A stretch of DNA of 64,000 bases, from positions 201,213,117-201,277,116 of the forward strand of contig CM077116.1 in assembly GCA_039619475.1 (NCBI GenBank), in the 5' to 3' direction. The stretch comes from Icerya purchasi (Eukaryota > Arthropoda > Insecta > Hemiptera > Monophlebidae). A program made the position numbers and the translations under genes. Under the pieces are notes generated by a model. That model saw only the letters and a program-made list of their open reading frames with translations, made no database searches and had not been told where the DNA came from. Of the stretch, positions 12,980 through 25,699 are shown one piece after another. Numbering within the stretch: position 1 is the first letter of the stretch; the number at the start of each line of letters is the position of its first letter.

Positions 12980-14060
12980 GTGAAATGTACTTCGAATGAT
13001 CTGTAAGTTCCCAATTGATCCGAACGGGGCTTAAACTGATAATGACGTCAGCGAACAGGCATTCGCTTTTATTAGAAAATTGCAAAAATATAATAATCGA
13101 CCAGATTTAATGAAACTCGCGGCCATTTAAATGATAATTTTAAATGCACACCGCCTGGACACCGGTCGATACTTTCATCGTTTTAGAAACACGCCGAAAT
13201 GAACAAACATGGCGCGCGATATTTCGGAAATTATCGATCCATCTCTAGAAGAAGACAAGAACGACGATTGAAGGGAAACGGATCAGTAGACGGTAATGGA
13301 AAAGTGTGAAAATAAATTGAAAGGCAAATGCAATAAAGCAGTCGAACGAGCTTTCCCGTAGCAGCTGCAATGAAAACAACCGAAACAAGTAAAAAGTGCA
13401 CCACACACAACATCCGAGACGTAAGAAAATCGCCAGGGATGGGTCTCCGGCGAACGAGAATAGTCAGTGAACCGGGAGCCGCAAGGAGGAGGTAGTGCTT
13501 GAGTGCATTTTAATCCGTTTAAAAGGAACATTTGGACGAGTGGAAGAACGGCAAAAGAGGATTGCAGACCGGCTCGAACGAATAGGCGGACGGGGTTAAA
13601 CTTAATTTCCGAACTTAATGGGCCCTGCGATGAATTCGGCGCAAAGTTGTGCAGCCGTTAAAGTTACGCTTCGATGCCAACGCTCGTAAAGCATTAATGC
13701 GGCACCAGCATAACGCGAGGGCGCGTCTTCGACGGTCAGAAATGACTTTCGAAATCAACTTAGCATTGATCACTCGCCGAAAACCATTCCCAGTTCTGAC
13801 CAATGCCAACTCGGCCGTTATCATTTTTCGCTTTAGTACGCGAACTCTTCCAAAGAAATGTAAACATTTTTTCAAAGAAAAAGAAAAGAACTTTACATTA
13901 AGACAGGATAATGATAATGAAACGCGACGACACGTTTATACTTATCGTGCAATTAAAGCCGCCGCAAGGTTAATAAAAACAATTTTTTTCTTATTTTTCT
14001 TTCTATTTTTTCCCCGGCTTCTTTCTTCTTCTCAGAAACACAATGTTTCGGCGACTAAGA
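12980..14060. promoter_or_regulatory. CpG-richer island, candidate host promoter / first exon
   Basis: This kilobase is visibly richer in G+C and CpG than its surroundings and has no transposon similarity. It contains a CRE-like TGACGTCA (about 13045) and, on the plus strand, a consensus-like 5' splice site GAC|GTAAGA at about 13420. That site lies downstream of an ATG in fair context (about 13370). No protein family is recognised, and similar features could arise by chance. Host promoter or exon is an inference. Confidence 0.25.
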
Positions 14061-14639
14061 AATAGAGAAAGAAGAGAAAAAAAATTTGACTCTGTAAATT
14101 TCAAAAGGAAAAGCAGTTAAAGTACAATCAAAGGGTTAAATGAAAGGTGAAAGTACACGTGTAAGCAAAACGATTAGCTACAGAATGCAATATCCACAAA
14201 CCATCAAATTAAATATAATTATACAGATAGGTAGCGAGTAAAGTGCGCTTATTCTTATTGACATCGATTAAGAATAAGAGCTACGTTATGCATATGCAGA
14301 AGAGACAGCTTTAAAAAACGTACACTATTATATTTAGGTTCTGAATATTTCATACTCGTAGCTGATGTTTAGCGCTTCAGAGACATTACCATCGTCGTTG
14401 GAAGGTTGTAAGCATTCTAAAACTTTTAACATGTTTAAATTCATTATCATTTAGTTCAGTTTTCACGAATGTGATTGGCAAGGTTAGTTTCAAATGCGCT
14501 GTTAACAGAGCTTTCTCTCGGAAATAGAGTGCGGGATATGGGGGGAAACATTCGAAAGTATGAGACATTTGGGCGGATTAATTAGTGTTTACATTGTTCA
14601 TCGGAATATAGCGGTATATCCGGTGTACAAGTATGAAAA

Positions 14640-15700
14640 GCGGATTTTTTTCCCCCGAAAAAAACTTGTTAAATTCGGCAGAATGATAAAAATACGTCAT
14701 CGGTAGTTATACATTTTTTCCATCTTTCAGACAGTTTTTGAATAACACGCCAGTAAAATCTTCCGCTTTTGTTGGACACCATTCATCCGAGTCATTTTTT
14801 CACATCTTCGTGCGAACCAAAGCGCTGCCCAGCAAATAGATGACCCATCGATGCAAACAAGTGGTAGCCTGAAGGAACCAAGAGTCTAGTGAGTAAGCCG
14901 CATGGGCTAGCACTTCCTAATTAAGTGCTTCCAACGTGTCGCGGACCGATTTTGCTGTACAAAATGGAGCATTGTCGTAAAGAAAAATTACCATTTTAAA
15001 TATTCTAATCGTTTTTTAAGCAACGAACGGCTTAAATCGATTAATTGTTATTAATAGCGCTCGGTATTAACCGATTCACCAGGCTTTAACAGCTCATAAT
15101 AGACCACACCCTTTTGATCCCACCAAACGCAGAGCACCGTTTTTCTGCCAAAGCGATTTTGTCTTGCGGTTGATGTAGGTGGTGTGTTCGGTTCTACCTA
15201 TAATCTTTTCCGCTCGGGATTCTCAAAGTAAAGCCACCTTCCATCCTCAGTAACGATATGATGCAAAAACGTCTTTCTTTTGTCCCGTTGGAGCAAAATT
15301 TCGCATGTGTTTTTGTAACTCTCCATCTGTCTCTCGGATAATTCATGCGGTATTTATTTTCCAATTTTCTGAAGCTTTCCCATCTCTCGTAGACGACTGG
15401 AAATAGCTTGATGACTTAATTGCTCTATGAGTTGCTTTTGTCGTGTTTGCGCATCGTCTTCATTGTACCCTCTTTTTTGGCGGGTTTCCGTGTTCCCTTA
15501 TCAGCAACATCAAAATTACCACTTTTGGAACGTTGAAACTATCGCTCACACGTATTTTGCAATAAAGCATGTTTACCGTAAGCTTCTCGAAGCAATCGGT
15601 ATGATTCGGAAGCAGTTTTTTTCAAATGAAGACAAAAAAATAAATTTTGTCCGCGAATGCATTTTGCACAAATGTCGACATATTGGACACCGGAAAACTA
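14640..15700 (-). pseudogene. mariner transposase relic, nearly full length, inactive
   Basis: The minus strand reads almost the whole of a DD34D mariner transposase. The N-terminal part (15690-15430) has KKTASESYRLLREAYGKH. The middle (15430-15000) has SHQAISSRLREMGK, IPHELSERQMES, the first catalytic Asp in IVTEDGRWLYF, then TARQNRFGRKT and WWDQKGVVYYELL. The C-terminal part (15000-14650) has the second Asp in DNAPFCTAKSVRDTLEAL. The third catalytic Asp, expected in the APSDYH segment, reads as Gly (VPSGYH), and this block needs a frame change. In-frame stops and several frameshifts are also present. Length matches the usual ~345 residues. It is dead but diagnostic. The plus-strand frame over 15427-15813 is its antisense. 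Confidence 0.9.
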
Positions 15701-15829
15701 TTATTACGCAAAAACTTTCTCAATTTATCATTGATGCGCGCTGGACACGCGTTGATGGCGCAACAAAATACCTTATATATATATATATATCAAATCTTTA
15801 TACTACACACTAAATTTTGGTGAGCATCT

Positions 15830-17900
15830 GGTTTTTCAAATTCGCATTACTTGTACCTCCTGGATATTTTTGACGAGATTATCAGCTATTTCCGTTGACT
15901 TCAGATAAATGCAGTCACAGTTGTTATATGTGCAAGAACAGAAAATAATGTTAGAGCAAATGTTTCCTATTGCATGCATTGCCTGATCGCGCTGGAGAAA
16001 GAATTCAGTTTGATGTTGGTTGAGTGCTCGTCATGTTATCACAAAGGCACGTAGCCGTTCAAATGGTGTTCTTATAAATGGGTAAATGAAGCGATCTTAT
16101 ACGAGCCGATAGGCAATTGTTCTATCAATAAAACCGATGATTAGAAAGCGGTATAGTCGAAAACTCTGAAAGAGATCGATCACGATAGAAACCTTAACAG
16201 ACCAGCGAGAGACCAGTATAAATGTTGTTTCACCGAAAGGGCCTACAACAATCAACAACTTTTCAATACAGACTGATGGAAATCTGTAAGTCCGGAGAAT
16301 ATGCCTCTTGCCTCAAAGATGTTCCTTAAAAACGACAAAAAAAAAAATGATGATTTTTTTAAGACTTCACGAAGTTTATCGAAGGACCTATTCTAAGCTG
16401 CCTGTCGGACACAACAACAGTTGAGAAAATGCTAATTGCGAGACTGTATTATTACGCGTATACCAGTTCAAGTACAAGACCAAAGCAGTCGCAATACAGT
16501 CAACTTTCGCCAAGATAAAATAGCTATCGCACAGTACCGAGACGGATCATTGCTATAAGGACAGCCGCCGTTTTGGAAAGATTCAAAGCTCAGATTTTTT
16601 TGCCTCTACACAAGGCAACGCCACACGAAGCAATTCTAAAAGTGTCTGTAAAAAACATCCAATATTTCAATAATGTATCAGTTCAGAATTGATGGCAAGT
16701 GTTTCAACGAAATCCGTAAATTTTTAATGAATTATTAGCTTTTGGCGCCGCCCATATTCGTAAAACTAGAGCTTACTGGTTCAAACGCAACAAATTAGGA
16801 AATCGATTCATCGACGTTGTTATTTCGCACATTAAATTCTGCCGACTTATGAGATGACCTTGCTCTCTCGGCGATTATTTAATCCGAACGAATCAATAAA
16901 AATTGATGAAAGACATTCTCTCGCTAACGTGCAGAAGTATTTAAACGAAAATCAACCAATTGTTGACGATTACTGTAACGAGTTGAAAAGTTCCTCGACG
17001 TTTTTGGAGCGTCGCGCTCAACGGACAGTTTCCTTTAATTTTGCGGTTTACTGCGTTCACAAAGCACAAAGTTTAACTTAGACATTGCAGTTGTTGATAT
17101 AGAGAAGAAAGAATTGAATTTCAAAAATCTTATTTTAATAACCGGTCAGCAAGAAACATATTTGTTGAGCATAATCATCTAATATCGGAAGCGTCCAGGT
17201 ATTGCATTTTTCCAGTGTAAATATTTGTAAAATGTTACGTTAGGAATGCGTTAAAATTAACATAATTAGTATATTTGAAAAATGTTACTACTATTTTTTC
17301 TTTTTTCTCGCATAATCGCTACCTGACGAAAAGAATGACAAAAAAAAGTACTGTCGCATCATCAACTTTACGTAGATTTTTTTTTTGTGTACATCTAGGA
17401 TAGTAATCAAGATTAAATGTGCCAATAAATACCACGCAGAGTGCTTAATAAAGAGAAGTCACATTAAAATATCAGACATCTCGTATTTTCGATTAAAGCT
17501 TCTTCAAATACATTGTTCTGTATGCTCGTTCGTTGGCATCCATTTGCTAATATAAAATGCCCCGGGAGTTGAGCATTCTGCTAAAAGTACGAAAGCGTAA
17601 AACACGTTTTTAAGATATTTAAAACTTTCCAATAAATCGTTTACTATTCTAGAATGCTCAATTTTTACATATTTGTGACTATTTCATTAGCGCTGAAATA
17701 ATTTTCAAATTTCTAACCAATCACAAGACGAGTAAAAATGTGACCAAAACTTTCTCCCAGAGTACTCATAGACTCTCTACATTTACACGGAAAAACAAAT
17801 TTAATTCGGCGAAAAATTAGTACAGTCGGCGGAAATGCGAATTGGCCAGAGAAGCGAGACACGAAACCCATATAATATGATATAATTATATGTAATTTAT
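15830..17900. other. unassigned stretch, possible degraded coding relic
   Basis: Base composition between about 16000 and 17080 is less extreme than in the flanks, and a 75-residue plus-strand frame at 16854-17081 is not low-complexity. I recognise no family in it. It may be the remains of a transposon body. Confidence 0.3.
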
Positions 17901-18790
17901 TATCTTTATCTAGACACGCGGTAGCGTGTCAAGCCAAGTTCCAGCCATGAAAAAGGAACTGGCGACGACGCAACAGCCGTGTGTGTTATATTACACGAAC
18001 CATTTGGAATTACTTTTAACCCCTTAATAACTTAATATTTAATTAGACATAAACACATGAAATTTGGTTTATTTATTAAAACTCATTATTAGATTAACTA
18101 AAACCCCAAATTTCATAAATACAACTCAAAACGGTTATTGAGATATTAACGTGTCTGAAAATCTGCATTTTTATCGCTGATTGAGATCAAAAACCTAACC
18201 CACTTCCCAATGACCTTGAAAATTTAGCGTCCAACTGGGTAATTGTGTGTATACAAAGGAAAAAAAATCGGAAAATGGTGAACTTTTACGATTTGAAATA
18301 TTTTCCAAGCAATCGATTTTTATTAACAGCTAGCGCACGTTAAAGCTTTGTGCGCGTATTTATAATAATAAAATTCCAATCGAGATACTTGTGACCTATC
18401 GGAAAATAAATTTATTACTTACGAAAATTGCTGTGAAGCATGCTTGACAAAGCTTATTATAAAATAGATGACTATCTTAATGATTAAGTCATATATTATG
18501 GATCAATGCGATTCCAGCACATCGCAGGAAATTAACATTGTATACTGATTTAGACATACTTGTGAAAAACGAAATGAAAATAACATCGACATATTTGTAG
18601 GGCCCTATGTGCTGCAGTAAGGGTTTCTTTCAAATTCTTATCCTCAGCCATATAGGTTCGAAGTGGCGGTAGTTTTAGAGTTAGGGGACAGACGGACTCG
18701 ATAATTTGACTTTCATAAAGTGTGCTCGCTTTGTAAGCCTATTTTGAAGAATAAACGATTTGAATTTGAATTTGAATGAATAATAATAAT
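17901..18790. other. AT-rich stretch without recognised gene
   Basis: No coding similarity. Phrases such as 'aaaccccaaatttcat' near 18100 resemble insect interspersed repeats, but I could not define ends. Confidence 0.45.
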
Positions 18791-18797
18791 AATTTCT

Positions 18798-19390
18798 TTA
18801 CAAAAAGTAATGATATCCTATCAAAAACATTAATTTTAAAAGTAGGAACCAAGTGTTCAATATTAAGAATACGCGTGATTGTCCGCCGACAAAAGAATTG
18901 AGATCTAAATGGAAGTTCTGTAGATAATGCTGAAATTTATTTATAAGAACATACAACATTCTAAAATAAATTTAAAAAAAAACGTTTTCAACTATGTTTG
19001 CTATTTAAATATATAACTTCTTAAATTTGTACAGTGTCGAAAGATTTACACAAAGCAGATAATAATTTAGGATAAATTAAAGTTCACGATTTGACTTGAT
19101 TAGTTTTCACATACAAGTTATTTCTTATATTTGGCTAATCAATTTATCTTCTTTATGTTATATGTAGTTACTGTTTTTATATTGTGTGGTCTACATTACT
19201 CTTCTAAAAATTTGGTTTGCTAGTAAAAACTACCCAAGTCAAATCGTTAGAATTTATCCTAAATTAACCCGCTTTGTGTAAATAATTCGACACTGTTCAA
19301 ATTCAAGAAGTTATATTTCATATTCTAAATATTGAACTTGGCTCCTATTTTTACATCTATGTTTTTGATGGGATATTACATTGTTTGTAA
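18798..19390. mobile_element. foldback / MITE-like element with long imperfect inverted repeats
   Basis: The left arm (18798 to about 19110) and right arm (about 19222-19390) are imperfect inverted copies. Shared blocks include ATATCCTATCAAAAACAT against the complement of ATGTTTTTGATGGGATAT, then TAACTTCTTAAATTTGTACAG, TTTACACAAAGC, TTTAGGATAAATT and GATTTGACTTG. The left arm carries about 140 extra bases (about 18870-19010) absent from the right. No reading frame is present. The arms have diverged, so the element is old. Confidence 0.6.
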
Positions 19391-19399
19391 TTTTTATTT

Positions 19400-20430
19400 A
19401 TAAAACATCTTCAAGCTCTAGTACGTTTACCTGCATAAAGATATTTGCATAGCGTATCTTTGTAATAAAAATAAACTGTATAAATATATCGAATTTTTAA
19501 TTATTTTTAATAAGGGAGGGGGGGGGAGATTTTTTGAAATTTTCAAAGTATTTGAGATTAAGTAGTATTTTCGGAAATGCTGGTTATATTTATGGCATTC
19601 TCCGTTACACTACACACTGCCTACGTTACTGTCTTAATAATCCGGTATAATTTTTTAATCAGACACATAAATGTTACTTGAACAAAGAGGTAAATTAAGG
19701 AGGAAGCAGATTGAACGAATAAAATAGCACAAAAGCACCTTCAGAAAATTAACGCATCACAAATCAACCGCAAACTACATAAACTAACCACGAAATGGGT
19801 TTTTCGTATTTTTCAGGTGTACACGAAGCAAAGGCCGCTTGAGAACATTATTTCTGGGGCGAACGAAAAAGCATAATAAAAACAGGCCGCTTTAACAAAC
19901 GTCACCAGAAACTACTAATAAGCGGTCAAGTATATCAGATAAAAATTCTTTTCGTTTGTAAATGAACAGCAAGCTGCACTGGCGATCATTCGTTTACCAC
20001 CTGCGTATACAAAAAGCTACGCTCAAACAATCCTAAACAGAGCATCAAAGCGACTCCGATAATAAGATACCGGATGAGATATTAAATGATTAGGTACAGC
20101 GAAATACATTCCACAAAAGAACTGTAGTCTCGAAGACGTTATTTTCGTCATTTTTCTCTTTCAAAAATTATTCCTATCATTATTATTATTATTATTAATT
20201 TTTATTCATGTGAAACACTCGGAATAATAGTTGTGTGCAAACGTTGGTCAAACATTGAGCACTGCAAATTTTTATGTGGCAATATATTGGATAATAATAA
20301 GTGCAAGTTTGACCTGCGTAACTCTTGTGTATACTCCGCAGTTCGCGCGAATTTTGCGCATTCGCGGTTACATTAATTAAGTTGTATTTTAGTTTTAATT
20401 TATTTCATTTAAATAAATTTGACTTGAAAT
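19400..20430. other. stretch without recognised gene
   Basis: Holds a short G run (about 19515-19527) and an ATT microsatellite (about 20180-20200). Nothing coding was recognised. Confidence 0.5.
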
Positions 20431-20439
20431 TTGATTTGA

Positions 20440-22200
20440 TTATTATTATCGTTTTTTCTCTGCCTTCTACCAGACAGGTATTTTTATCATTACGTTGCAC
20501 CTGTACCAGCGAATTCGCCAAGTATAGCACCGCTCCACTAGGTTTTAACCGCATCTTCTCCGAGTATTTTCCTGACGATGGCACCAAGGATCACCGAGTT
20601 CTACATCTCTATGTAAACTTTTTTATCGATTCCTATTCTACGTGTTTTCGATATTATATCAGTCGCCGATATCACCAAAGAAACTATCTCCACTTTATCG
20701 ATGTTCCAAATTCGTTTTATTTCATTAGCCAGATTGATGTATTTTCTTTTCTTTTTACTTATAGTTTTACCCATAGTTTTTTAGCGAGTAGCACTGCTAT
20801 ATCTATTATTTTTGCCTGTTTCAAACCTTTTTCTACAACAATTAAATCTGGCCGATTTTCAGTTATCCTCCTATCGGTTATTATTTTTCTGTCATACTGT
20901 ATATCTTTATGTCTTTATTATCTAGCTGCAATAATATTGTTATTAACTAGTCACTCCTGGGAAAAAAAAAAAAGGAAATAATTCACAGCTTGTGCAGCAA
21001 TTTTTGTTAAAAACATTATATTTATACTCCATTATGTTCTTTTCATATTATCCCCGGTGTGACATTCTCATTAATAAAAGTAGAATGGTCGCCCAATAGT
21101 TAAGGTGCCTAACATCAAACCGGAAGTCATGTATCGCTCCGAACTCAAGTTACTATTAGGTTTATAGAAACTTAAAATAACTGGCTTCCGAGGAAATCTA
21201 AAAAAGGCTAAAGACAACTGAGAGAAAGAAACTGGTTGCTCTATTCTCATCAGTGCTGTTGGACATGTTACATTGTAAACCATAGAAAATTCATGACACC
21301 CTAATAGCACTCCCTTCATAAATATGTACATATATAAAACTCGGCCCTCCGTACATCGCAGAGGCTCCTCATGTTAATCACACCTGGGGACATCCCCAGA
21401 CTCCCAGCTCCATCACTTCTGCGCTTCCTTTGCCTCGTAGTTATAATATGGTTCTGTTATCGTTATACCATATTTCTTTAATAGTCTCCTGTATAATATC
21501 TTAACGACATTGTTATGTTGGTTCAGATATTCTTTAGGTGCCATCATGCTACAACCATTAGTTACATGCTCTATTGTTTCCTTATCCACCCCACACATAC
21601 TGCAGGTATCGCTTACATATTTTTTCATGATATGTCTTTGATAACTTTTTTCTGGAAATTACTTGATCTTGTATTGCTAGCATGAAGCCTTCTATCTATT
21701 TCAGACACAAATTGTCCGACTCTAAGCCACCAATATCAGAGTTTTCTATTTCAGACTTATATTTATGTAGTTTTGCGTATGTACACCTGCGTTGCATATA
21801 ATAATTGCCTGGTACACAACCTATATCTGTACAGCTAAAAATGTACAAATAGGTTGTCCACCAATCGAATGGTTGAGGAGATAATGATGATGATTTTCCA
21901 TGTAGTTGACTTTCTCTCCATTTGTGGTACTTTTTGTTTACTTCCTCATCTGCAGGTTGTATTTAGATTCAATGGAGTTAAACCATCATCGTTTTTGGTG
22001 ATTAATTTGTATAACACTGAATTTTCAGTATTAACTTAGTTCCTTCTTAAGCAGTTTAGAAGTCTAAGAGGCCTCCGCCACCTTCGTCCAGTGGTAATGT
22101 TATTCTGGCTGCTGATGCTCTTGGGAGGTGTTTTTTATATTTTGTCATTAGTTTTCTCGTTTCAGTTTTTAATTTATCTATGTTCGCCATTGATTACTTA
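20440..22200 (-). pseudogene. R4/Dong-like non-LTR retrotransposon relic (RT C-terminus plus REL endonuclease)
   Basis: Read from 22200 down to 20440, the order of conserved blocks fits the C-terminal half of an R4/Dong-type protein. First comes KLKTETRKLMTKYKKHLPRA with ITLPLDEGGGGLLD. Then EGFMLAIQDQVI (about 21700). Then a CCHC motif C-x2-C-x8-H-x5-C (about 21605-21550) followed by EYLNQHNNVVKILYRRL. Last is the nuclease block RPDLIVVEKGLKQAKIIDIA, matching the restriction-enzyme-like pattern P-D-x14-D (about 20855-20790), then YINLANEIKRIWNIDKVEI with VISATD. Stops, frameshifts and an unrelated-looking stretch at about 21000-21400 break it. Such elements encode a site-preferring endonuclease plus RT. 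The 218-residue plus-strand frame over 20325-20981 is antisense to this nuclease. Confidence 0.75.
21000..21400. other. interruption inside the R4/Dong-like relic
   Basis: Lies between the CCHC block and the PD...D nuclease block of the surrounding relic and shows no similarity to that protein in any frame. It is probably an insertion or an unrelated replacement. I could not define terminal repeats. Confidence 0.35.
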
Positions 22201-22215
22201 ATTATTCCAAAGGTG

Positions 22216-22269
22216 TATTATTATTATTATTATTATTATTATGCTTATTAGTAGTAGTAGTAGTAGTAT
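22216..22269 (+). repeat. (TTA)n-(GTA)n compound microsatellite
   Basis: Uninterrupted ATT repeats are followed by TAG/GTA repeats. Confidence 0.95.
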
Positions 22270-22559
22270 TATTGTTATTATTTTTTTATATAACGACTAA
22301 TAAAACGTTTATAGAGCGAATAAAATTGTTTTACTTCCCTCGCGAGATTGGATATTGTACTGCCATGTTTTAAAAGATTTATTACGCACTTTTTAAAAAT
22401 TATATTTTATACAAACGAAAACTGACATGTTTAATAGCACTACACTGATGTTGTTATCAAAACATTATTATTACCAGTGGTGTTATTTTTTCATTGTAAA
22501 AATTCCATAAAATTGAACTTGCATTATATGTTACCAAATTATTCTCATGTTTTCTTTTT

Positions 22560-23057
22560 ACCGACTTCAAAAATAGCGTATTTCTTTCTGTTCGCTCATA
22601 ACTTGTACCCACATGTGGACCATCCTCCTCCGTACCCTTGGTACCTATCTCTCGCGCTTTCTTATCTCTTCTATTTGCAGGATTCGTCTAGATCATAGTC
22701 GTCTTCCGGCATCTTCTTTTCGCTTTTTTATGTCCTTTTCTCTTTTTTGTTCCTTCCATCCGGATGATTCCGATCTAATCTGTGACACAAATCACATCTT
22801 CTTTGAATGCGCGTCTATATCTACAGAACGCTCTCACTTCTATAGGCAACTCCTGAAACTCGGTTTGCCTACTCCATACAGTTCTTCCTTTATTCTATCC
22901 TTTCCATCTCCGGCAATCATTGCTATTATACCGTCCTTCATATCTTCTATTTCCAGTAATATTCAATTTTAATTAGTTTCTCCCTCTCTCTCACTAATAC
23001 AAAATTATGCTGGATAATGCCCTTGATTGGCGATCTCAAAAAAAAAAAAAAAAAAAA
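22560..23057 (+). pseudogene. 5'-truncated non-LTR retroelement 3' end, with poly(A)
   Basis: A plus-strand frame reads ICRIRLDHSRLPASSFRF and then LICDTNHIFFECASISTERS. This is the short region after the RNase H domain of I/Jockey-type elements (RLRxGHxxLP..., then CD-x-NHIFFEC). It is followed by an untranslated part and an A run at 23038-23057, the expected tail. Reverse transcriptase and RNase H proper are missing, so it is a severely 5'-truncated copy. The same module occurs at 35.5-36.3, 43.2-43.5 and 59.6-60.0 kb. Confidence 0.6.
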
Positions 23058-23059
23058 TT

Positions 23060-24470
23060 CATTGGTAGTACTATGTAAATATACCGTTGAATACCGGTGA
23101 TCATAGATACACTCAGTAGTCATTCAAATAAGCGACTAGAAAAATTTAATAAAAATGCACTAAAATATTCGATAGGAAGATACGGTATCTTATACAATAA
23201 AAGATATATATTAAAGAAGCGATATTGCGATTATTCTTAAACAACATTCATACCTTAATTCAGTGTCTCCGTTCACCAAATTCAAATTACAATAATAATT
23301 AAAACCACGTTAAATATTCATTAAATTGTTTCTAAATACTGTAATTTGTGATTTCCTTCCGACTATAATTAAAGTATAAATGTTTTATAAGAATTATTAT
23401 AATCTTAATATGTATCATTTTGACATGTATAGTATTTTTTATCGAATTTTTCACTTTTCAAAGCGTTTTTATTAAATTTTTATTATGGACTATAATTGTT
23501 TTTTACTTTTTAGCGTGTTTTTATTAATTAAATTTTTACAGTAAACCTCGAAGTCGGTATTCCCTTTTTTCTAAAAAAAAAAAAAAAAAATGTTATTATT
23601 TTTAAAATTATCCCGGAAATACAGTTCATGTGCAAACGTTACAACATTTAGATTTCATATTTAACCTTTACAAGGCTATGTCTAAACAACCGTTGTTTAA
23701 TACCGTTATTATTTATTCATCAAAAAGTCAAACATGAAACCTGTTTATTAACTGGTAAGACAATTAACGAGATCAATAAATTTTGCACTTTCCGAGACTT
23801 ACCGAGCGCGTCAAATCAGACTAGACTGTACCAGACGCTATAACAAAGATCATTAAACTGCAAGATAGCCTCTGCCATTGCACTATCAAGTATGTTTGCT
23901 GCGCCGTATTAGCGCATACTCCTACGATATCGACTGCAGCAGTTCTACAAAGGGTTAGCTAAATACTTTGGTGTTCCGACATTCCACGTAACATTTTAAC
24001 TATGCCACCTCGCTAGACTTATGCCGTTTTGCCTTACAACGTTTACTTACTTCATTTCATTTTTAAAGAAACCGGTACGATATTTTAATTCGTGCCCGTA
24101 ATAAAATGCCGAATGTTGTGCATTATTACAGATACCCTTAGAGTGACTGGATTGTCATACAAAATACAAGATAAAGAAAACTATCATTTCTATGTTTCTA
24201 CACGCTGACTGGAGTTGCTAAGATTTTCCACACAGAGATTGAAGGATGGCTATGGGAAAAAAAAGTAGGAAGTACATGTGGCTAAAAACGATTTCTATCG
24301 AAACATGTTGATTTATATTTGGAAATTTCTGATGGCGCGCAAGGTTCTGTAAAAATTTTCCGTTGAAATCTATAATAGTTTCGAAAAGAACGTGAACTGA
24401 AAATATCCGATGCATTTGGCAAGGCTCCTTTTTCAGGATGAGGGTTTTTAGGCTCCCACTCAAAATTTAA
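23060..24470. other. AT-rich stretch without recognised gene
   Basis: No coding similarity. An A run lies at about 23573-23590. Nothing else was recognised. Confidence 0.5.
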
Positions 24471-24479
24471 AAAAAGTTT

Positions 24480-25690
24480 CGCCTAACAATCATCAATCAA
24501 TCGCTTCATCCCTCGTGGGGATATCGTGACCATTATTATCCGTCACCTGAAACTCCAAACTGAGCCGGTGACCTTTGTTTTGCGCGCATCGGACAAACAT
24601 TTAAGAAAGGTACGGCCCATTGTTTTACAAATAGCATCAGACCATCTCATAGAAAGCGGTCCTCTTCCTCTAGTTCCTTCCATAGACTGTTAAACCATCG
24701 TTCCTGCTCCAGTGACGTGGCCAAAATACTTTAGTATCCGTTTACGGACAATTGTTGATAGTTTGTACGCCAATTTCCGTCAGAATCAAGTCACATTAGT
24801 TCTTTTCTCCATCCACGGAACACGTAACAGCCGTCTCCAGCAGCACATTTCCAACGTATCTATCTTCTTCTAATCTCATTCATGGATCGTCCATGTTTCT
24901 GAAGCATATAAGAAAACCGAGAACGCAAGAACATTTACTAGGCGTATCTTCAATGTTTTGCTTATCGAAGAGTCGGACCAGATTTTTTTCAAGCGTCCCA
25001 TCGTTCTGCGTGTCGATTGTGCTCCGTGATGAATTTCAGCTTCGCTTCCGCCATTACTTTCTACGATAGATCTTAAATATGTGAATTCACGACTCCGATG
25101 CCATCTATCTCTCGCAATTTTTGCGAGTTGTTTTTAGGACTATTTATTATCATTACCTTTGTTTTTTATTAGTTGTTAAATTAGCGCTAACTATTTCTAA
25201 TTGATATATTAGGCCGGACATGATGTCTATACTTGTGGTTATTGATGTAGTGTCAACAGCGTATCGAAGGTTTCCAATGCGTATTCCTCCGACTGAAATA
25301 CCGTATTTATTTTCATCTTCGGCTTCATCTTTGACACTGGTGCTTAAAAATTCCTTTATAGTCTCGCGTATTACCCGTTTCCTGTATACGTATGCAGCTT
25401 TGATGAACTTCTCGTTCAGAAGGAAAGTTTTCTGAGACTATCGATTGGTTCACGCGTACGTTTGCCGTATTTCCTTCATATAAACGCTTAATTAGCCACA
25501 GAAAAAGACTTGGAGCGTCCATTTCAGACAAAATCTGCCAGAGTTTATCCCATCGGACGCCGTCGAATATTTTTTTTTTATAATCGACAAAGCATATTTG
25601 CTTGCTGTACTGCACCTTGTTTTTTCTATTAGTTTCCTGAGATTGAGAATTTGTTCTCTTGTTCTAGTATCAGATGTGTAAGTGTTGGTT
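24480..25690 (-). pseudogene. non-LTR reverse transcriptase relic (RTE-like / endonuclease-RT type)
   Basis: The minus strand from 25690 to 24480 contains, in order: REQILNLRKLIEK; ICFVDYKK...GVRWDKLWQILSEM, the RT block around the first catalytic Asp; RLYEGNTANVRVNQS; then, after a gap, AFSVFLYASETWTI, EMCCWRRLLRVPWMEKRTNV, a GHVT-like block and RGPLSMRWSDAICKTMGR; and finally a terminal segment like HDTPTRDEAID. These are hallmarks of the C-terminal half of insect 'endonuclease-reverse transcriptase' proteins. The YADD block is lost and many stops and frameshifts are present. The segment 25080-25320 partly bridges the two halves. Confidence 0.75.
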
Positions 25691-25699
25691 TAAATCTCA

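Noticed and set aside
13649..14065. 138-residue plus-strand frame in the CpG island
   Set aside because: It has no domain or similarity I recognise, ends in low-complexity Phe/Lys, and overlaps frames on the other strand.
15427..15813. 128-residue plus-strand frame
   Set aside because: It is antisense to the mariner transposase relic.
20325..20981. 218-residue plus-strand frame, the longest outside the Jockey element and its relatives
   Set aside because: It is mostly antisense to the REL endonuclease block of the R4/Dong-like relic, which explains why it stays open.
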